Origin: Planomicrobium sp. CPCC 101110
Lineage (GTDB): Bacteria; Bacillota; Bacilli; Bacillales_A; Planococcaceae
Assembly: GCF_007859395.1 (NCBI RefSeq)
Contig: NZ_VOHD01000009.1
Location: 1 to 64,000, forward strand
Direction: 5' to 3'
Length of the DNA stretch: 64,000 nt
The translations under genes and the position numbers were made by a program. The first letter of the stretch is position 1, and each line of letters opens with the position of its first letter. The notes under the pieces are model-generated. The model worked only from the letters and a program-made list of their open reading frames with translations, did not search any database and was not told the origin of the DNA. Of this stretch, positions 60,849 through 64,000 are shown piece by piece.

Positions 60849-62396
60849 TTGGTCGCCAAGTTTGTTCAGAGGTTTTACAGCCGGCCCTTCCAGGACTTCC
60901 CCAGTATAGGAGAACCGTGAACCATGGCATGGGCAGTCCCATGAACGTTCAGCATTGTTCCATGCGCACTCGCATCCCATATGGGTGCAAGTGGTGTCGA
61001 CCAAATGGACTTGGCCGTATTTGTCCCGGTAGCCTCCAGCTCTTTTATTGCCTACTTTAACCAAGGCACCTTCATCCTTGCCTAAGCCATCGACCGTCTT
61101 GTACGGCAATTTAAGCTTGCCTTTGATCAGTTCTTTCGCTACGCCGCCATTGTCTTTCAGGAAGCTCAAGATATCAACCGCCTTCAATTTCGGCCGGGTC
61201 GGGTCGTAAAGTTCCGAGTAGCGGTTGGCGTTTCCAAGAATCTGGTCGGACAGCAACAGTCCAGAAACCGCACCATGGGCCATGCCCCACTTATGGAATC
61301 CGGTCGCTACAAGGATATTGTCATACCCTGCTGTAACGGTTCCGATATAAGGCACTTTATCAAGCGTTGTCATATCTTGGGCAGACCAGCGGTAAGGAAT
61401 GTCTTCGATACCGAAATGCTCCTCCCCAAATTGTTCGAGGTTGCGGTAATGCTGCATCATTTCCGTTTTGCTCTTTCCTGTCGGATGGCCATCTCCTCCG
61501 ATCAGCAGCAATTTTTCGCCGTCATCAGTGGTCGCATAGCGCAATGAACGCGACGGCATATCCGCGCTGACATACATATCGTTGGGAATAGGCCCGTTCG
61601 TCCGAACTCCGATAACGTAGGAACGGGTGATGTTCAGCCGTGAGAAGTACAAGCCATCCGAATCATTGAAAGGATAATGGGTCGCGACAATCACTTTATT
61701 GCATGACAGATGCGACATGTTTTCTGTTTGGATGACCGGGTCATTTTTCTTCAAAATCTTTACTGCACGGGTCTGTTCGTAAATTTTCCCTCCCAGCCGC
61801 TCAATTTCATGCACCAAGCCAGCCAAAAATTTTATGGGATGGAATTGGGCCTGATTGCGCATGATGATCGCCTGCTCCACCTCATAAGGGAGTTCAACTT
61901 CGTCTTTCGCAAGGCCTCCGTCAATGCCAAGCTGCTGATAAGCTTCCGCTTCTTTTTCGATAAGCTTGGCCCCTATTTTCGACTGGGAATAGACAAACGC
62001 GTTTTGATGCGAAAAGTCGCAGTCGATACTCAATTCAGATGCAGTCTGCTTGATCCAATTCATGCCTTCAAGATTTGCCTCATAATACAACCGCGCTTTT
62101 TCTTCCCCCATGATCTTGATCAATGGAAAATAGAACAGCCCATGCTGCGCCGTGATTTTAGCTGTAGTGTTGCCTGTTACGCCATCCATCAACTTCCCGG
62201 CATCGATCAAAGTAACTTTTCTTCCCGCTTTTGCCAACAGGTATGCACTGATGATTCCAGTAATTCCGCCGCCCACTACTGCAATATCGGTTGACTCGTT
62301 TTCTTGCAGCGCCGGAAAGCTTGGAAGGCCTTTAACGTCCCGCCAGTACGATTTGGGAAACTCGGGAACGCGGCTAGTGTTTTCTCCTTTTAACAT
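60846..62396 (-). CDS. FAD-dependent oxidoreductase with C-terminal Rieske domain
   Basis: A 516-residue two-domain protein. A DAO-type FAD domain (about 25-400) has IAVVGGGITGIISAYLLAKAG and VTLIDAG. A Rieske [2Fe-2S] domain (about 430-510) has CTHMGCECAWN and CPCHGSRF, the two Cys-x-His pairs. The layout matches the YhfW family of Bacillus, whose substrate is unknown. The ATG at 62396 follows GAGGAGG; an in-frame GTG 15 bases upstream is in that site. Confidence 0.9.
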   Translation of the reverse strand: MLKGENTSRVPEFPKSYWRDVKGLPSFPALQENESTDIAVVGGGITGIISAYLLAKAGRKVTLIDAGKLMDGVTGNTTAKITAQHGLFYFPLIKIMGEEKARLYYEANLEGMNWIKQTASELSIDCDFSHQNAFVYSQSKIGAKLIEKEAEAYQQLGIDGGLAKDEVELPYEVEQAIIMRNQAQFHPIKFLAGLVHEIERLGGKIYEQTRAVKILKKNDPVIQTENMSHLSCNKVIVATHYPFNDSDGLYFSRLNITRSYVIGVRTNGPIPNDMYVSADMPSRSLRYATTDDGEKLLLIGGDGHPTGKSKTEMMQHYRNLEQFGEEHFGIEDIPYRWSAQDMTTLDKVPYIGTVTAGYDNILVATGFHKWGMAHGAVSGLLLSDQILGNANRYSELYDPTRPKLKAVDILSFLKDNGGVAKELIKGKLKLPYKTVDGLGKDEGALVKVGNKRAGGYRDKYGQVHLVDTTCTHMGCECAWNNAERSWDCPCHGSRFSYTGEVLEGPAVKPLNKLGDQ

Positions 62397-62458
62397 ACTC
62401 TTCCTCCTCACAACCTTTTTATAAGCTATCTACCCTATCCCTCCATTTTTAATCAATA

Positions 62459-62499
62459 GAAAAAGCCCAAAAGCGAATATACGCTTTCGGGCTTTTTTT
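62459..62499 (-). terminator. Terminator after azoR
   Basis: Stem AAAAGCCC(A)AAAGCG/CGCTTTCGGGCTTTT with a seven-T run. Confidence 0.87.
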
Positions 62500-62507
62500 A
62501 TGGTCTA

Positions 62508-63137
62508 TTAAGCTTTTATGCCTTGAAGCTGGCGAGCCGCTTCCTTTACGCGATCCATGCCTTCTTCAATAATTGACGGCGCTGCTTCCGGATCAAGAGC
62601 ATGGCCTTCAATGATAACTTCTTTTACGTCTTGAATGCCAAAGAAGTTCATGATATTGCGGATATAATTGACACTCATTTCAGCCGGAGCCATTTCAGGA
62701 GTGGAATAGATGCCGCCGCGTGCATTTAAAATAATAACTTTCTTTTCAGGTACAAGACCGACTGGACCTTCTGCCGTATATTTAAACGTAACGCCTGCAC
62801 GGTTAATGTAGTCGATAAAAGTTTGAAGAGCTGCCGGGATTGTCATGTTCCACAATGGGAAAGCAAATACGACAACATCTGCTTCCATAAATGCATCCAT
62901 CGCTTTAGCAGAAGCAGTCAGAATGCGCTGCTCCAATTCGGTCATCGCTTCAGCTTGAGCCGATTTTTGCATTGCATCAAAAAAGTCTTGGCCGAAGTAA
63001 GGCATATCTTCTTTAAAGACATCAAATGTTGTTACATTAGTGTCAGTTCCCATTTCATTCATAAATACTTCATACATTTTACTAGACACGCCTTCAGTTG
63101 CTGGACGGTTGTTTGCTTTTACTACTAGTACGTTCAT
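62508..63137 (-). CDS. azoR: FMN-dependent NADH-azoreductase
   Basis: A 209-residue flavodoxin-fold oxidoreductase. FPLWNMTIPAALQTFIDYINRAGVTFKYT and LNARGGIYS are the FMN-binding motifs of the AzoR family. B. subtilis AzoR1/AzoR2 reduce azo compounds and quinones and are induced by electrophiles through YodB and MhqR. AAGGAG precedes the ATG. An imperfect copy of the TATCTCGAATTCGAGATA operator lies 35-52 bp upstream. Confidence 0.92.
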   Translation of the reverse strand: MNVLVVKANNRPATEGVSSKMYEVFMNEMGTDTNVTTFDVFKEDMPYFGQDFFDAMQKSAQAEAMTELEQRILTASAKAMDAFMEADVVVFAFPLWNMTIPAALQTFIDYINRAGVTFKYTAEGPVGLVPEKKVIILNARGGIYSTPEMAPAEMSVNYIRNIMNFFGIQDVKEVIIEGHALDPEAAPSIIEEGMDRVKEAARQLQGIKA

Positions 63138-63171
63138 TATTTATAAAAACTCCTTTTATTCTAATTTTAAT

Positions 63172-63189
63172 TATCTTTAATTCGAGACA
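63172..63189. promoter_or_regulatory. Imperfect MhqR-like operator upstream of azoR
   Basis: TATCTTTAATTCGAGACA. It keeps the right half-site TTCGAGA and the left TATCT of the operator seen at 44137 and 58484, with three mismatched pairs. Confidence 0.55.
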
Positions 63190-63238
63190 ATCTAATCATA
63201 TATGAAATCAGCTTGAAAGTCCATTACTCTGCTCACGC

Positions 63239-63940
63239 TTATACTTCGCAGGAATCTCCAGTGCAATAACTTGTTTTGCTGCGCGGCTTTGACGCCGGGC
63301 GGATGCCTTCTTCCTCAGCAATTTCACTGATTGCTTCTATAAACGTTTCAAGCGGCTGAGCGCCTGACAAGGCATATTTGCGGTTGACCACAAAGAAAGG
63401 TACGCCCTGGATGCCGATTTGCCGGGCTTCTTCTATATCTTTTAGCACTTCTTCTGAAAATGCTTCAGAAGCGATAACTGCTTTCGCTTCTTCTCGCGGC
63501 AATCCCGCTTCTTCCGCAATATCAGCCAACACGCCTGGGTCGCCGATATTTTTCATCTCAGTGAAATGCCCATGAAGCAATTTTTCCGTGACTGCTGCGT
63601 CTTGTTCTAAACTTTCCGCCCATTTCGCCAAGCGATGGGCTGCAAATGTATTGGTATGAACCATATCCTTAAAGTTGAATTGGAGTCCGACTGTCTGGGC
63701 CTGTTCAGCAACACCTTGCGTCATTGCTTTTGCCTGCTCCACTGTCTGGCCCATTTTTGTTGCCAAGTGATCATATATCGAAATGGATGAATCGCTCGGT
63801 GCCTCTGGATCTAATTGAAAGGCTTTAAATGAAATTTCAGCCTTGCTTTCAAACCCGGACTGCTTTAATGCTTGTTCGAATGTTCGCTTGCCTATGTAAC
63901 AAAATGGGCATGCATAATCTGACCAAATTTCAATTTTCAT
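63239..63940 (-). CDS. DsbA/FrnE family oxidoreductase
   Basis: A 233-residue thioredoxin-fold protein with an inserted helical domain. The active site is CPFC in WSDYACPFCYIG (about 11-14), and the cis-Pro segment is QGVPFFVV. The C-terminus carries an extra CTGDSC pair beyond the fold. FrnE proteins are cytoplasmic and have been linked to oxidative-stress tolerance. No signal peptide is seen. The ATG at 63940 follows AGAGGTGG. Confidence 0.88.
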   Translation of the reverse strand: MKIEIWSDYACPFCYIGKRTFEQALKQSGFESKAEISFKAFQLDPEAPSDSSISIYDHLATKMGQTVEQAKAMTQGVAEQAQTVGLQFNFKDMVHTNTFAAHRLAKWAESLEQDAAVTEKLLHGHFTEMKNIGDPGVLADIAEEAGLPREEAKAVIASEAFSEEVLKDIEEARQIGIQGVPFFVVNRKYALSGAQPLETFIEAISEIAEEEGIRPASKPRSKTSYCTGDSCEV

Positions 63941-64000
63941 TTTATCCACCTCTTGCACCTACTATAACAACAGAAGACAACAGCCTCAATTTTTTTGCTT

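Overview
The window reads as one contiguous chromosomal segment of a low-to-moderate-GC Gram-positive bacterium of the Bacillales. The gene order murF-ddl / cshA / ydbS-ydbT / rhomboid / acpS / alr / ndoAI-ndoA / rsbRSTUVW-sigB-rsbX / tex / sprT matches the Bacillus subtilis ddl-to-sigB region. The sporulation gene ydcC, which sits between acpS and alr in B. subtilis, is absent. Together with a sucrose-phosphate synthase/phosphatase pair and a phytoene-synthase-like gene, this fits a non-sporulating Planococcaceae such as Planococcus/Planomicrobium (inference from remembered family patterns, not a search). I see no insertion sequence, prophage or CRISPR array.

Region by region. 1-1270: the leader and promoter of an rRNA operon whose 16S gene lies just off the left edge (minus strand), preceded by eight tRNA genes with two strong sigma-A promoters. 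1281-9733: sprT, tex, the complete eight-gene sigma-B stressosome operon, and the ndoAI/ndoA toxin-antitoxin pair, all on the minus strand. 9822-21719: cell-wall and housekeeping genes (alr, acpS, rhomboid, ydbST, cshA, esterase, murF, ddl, a rodA/ftsW paralogue). 22201-30789: accessory metabolism and transport, including two MFS exporters (one divergent from an XRE-TPR regulator with two palindromic operators), an SDR, an acyltransferase-aminotransferase fusion, an FAD amine oxidase and an MBL hydrolase. 30976-35562: predicted sucrose synthesis genes, a phytoene/squalene synthase family protein and a cardiolipin synthase. 35606-46868: VanY-type peptidase, YidC2, AraC regulator, lipid kinase, GNATs, a ring-cleaving dioxygenase, DUF1002, CvfB, MntR and several very small proteins. 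47000-64000: tandem GNAT, a metal P-type ATPase with its ArsR repressor, SulP-Usp, paired CrcB fluoride channels, penicillin acylase, K+/H+ antiporter, MurB, YceI, MATE, Rieske-FAD oxidoreductase, azoreductase and a FrnE/DsbA-like protein.

Two regulatory themes tie distant genes together. First, sequences matching the sigma-B promoter (GTTTAA, 12-14 nt, GGGTAT) lie upstream of rsbV, the SDR, the sucrose genes, a DUF4064 gene and a divergent 32-residue micro-protein, a 51-residue lmo0937-type membrane protein, and (weaker) a YtxH-like protein. The window therefore appears to hold both the sigma-B switch and part of its regulon. Second, an 18-bp palindrome like TATCTCGAATTCGAGATA lies upstream of the dioxygenase, YceI and azoreductase genes, suggesting a MhqR-type quinone-response regulon.

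The least explained pieces are a structured stretch downstream of cshA (14163-14330), the two-domain protein at 27045-28580, a leader-like set of alternative pairings at 36638-36728, and the sigma-B-linked micro-ORFs at 42668-42806.
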